From positions 1,587,501 to 1,651,500 of the forward strand of contig NZ_CP142362.1 of NCBI RefSeq assembly GCF_035918395.1: 64,000 nt of DNA. Reading direction: 5' to 3'. This DNA is from Mycolicibacterium sp. ND9-15. GTDB taxonomy: Bacteria; Actinomycetota; Actinomycetes; Mycobacteriales; Mycobacteriaceae. Under the pieces are notes generated by a model. The model saw only the letters and a list, made by a program, of their open reading frames with translations. It had not been told where the DNA came from and did not search any database. This document shows positions 63,972 through 64,000 of the stretch, piece by piece. Made by a program: the position numbers and the translations under genes. The stretch's first letter is position 1, and the number at the start of each line of letters is the position of its first letter.

Positions 63972-64000
63972 GGTCTGCTCCTTCGGCTCGCGTTCGGTCC

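Noticed and set aside
1..64000. tRNA, rRNA, riboswitch or prophage structural genes
   Set aside because: None recognised by eye on either strand; short RNAs could be missed without a covariance-model search.

Overview
High-GC actinobacterial DNA, almost certainly from a mycobacterium (probably a rapid grower). The support is a clear rifampin ADP-ribosyltransferase gene (arr), an MPT64-type secreted protein, a wax-ester/diacylglycerol acyltransferase, an MmpL transporter, a DUF222/HNH (13E12-type) gene, a PASTA-less Pkn-type kinase and several mycobacterial envelope proteins. No rRNA, tRNA or CRISPR array was seen.

Region 1 (1-10.1 kb) is a defence/stability block. It starts with a VapBC module cut by the window edge, then an unknown protein and a Uma2-type nuclease. 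A complete minus-strand Wadjet operon follows (jetA-jetB-jetC-jetD, the EptABCD/MksBEFG type of anti-plasmid SMC system), then a second VapBC module divergent from jetA. The two VapBC modules carry near-identical palindromic operators.

Region 2 (10.1-17.5 kb) is mostly ordinary: a beta-lactamase-fold hydrolase, an MPT64-family lipoprotein, a DsbA-fold protein and a membrane Ser/Thr kinase. After these come the broken tail of an AAA ATPase and a divergent pair: an NrtR-like Nudix regulator and an ARPP-1-like protein.

Region 3 (17.5-31.1 kb) is a mobile and defence graveyard. An IS3-family element is split by a 3.4-kb three-gene (TnpABC, Tn554-like) transposon. Then come an IS5-family element, a DUF1778/GNAT (TacAT-type) toxin-antitoxin with a 35-bp operator, and a PLD-DEAD-DUF3427 defence helicase split by an IS481-like element with a 17-bp target duplication. 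A RelE/HigB-like toxin with an XRE antitoxin and an apparently intact second IS3 element close the region. Frameshifts are concentrated in these mobile genes.

Region 4 (31.1-64 kb) is lipid, envelope and redox metabolism. It holds a TetR/FAD-dehydrogenase divergon, an HNH gene, two M15-like wall enzymes, a patatin/PQQ-type dehydrogenase operon, a WS/DGAT, an acyltransferase, several alpha/beta hydrolases, a class III cyclase and an amidase. The key operon is MmpL, type III PKS, ICMT-like methyltransferase and FAD hydroxylase, which matches the phenolic-lipid/polyketide-quinone pathway. Next to it lies an operon of a PF10118 protein carrying an E/ExxH/E/ExxH di-iron-like pattern, a ferredoxin and a ferredoxin reductase, which looks like a complete oxygenase chain. 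The window ends with arr and a CsbD-family gene.
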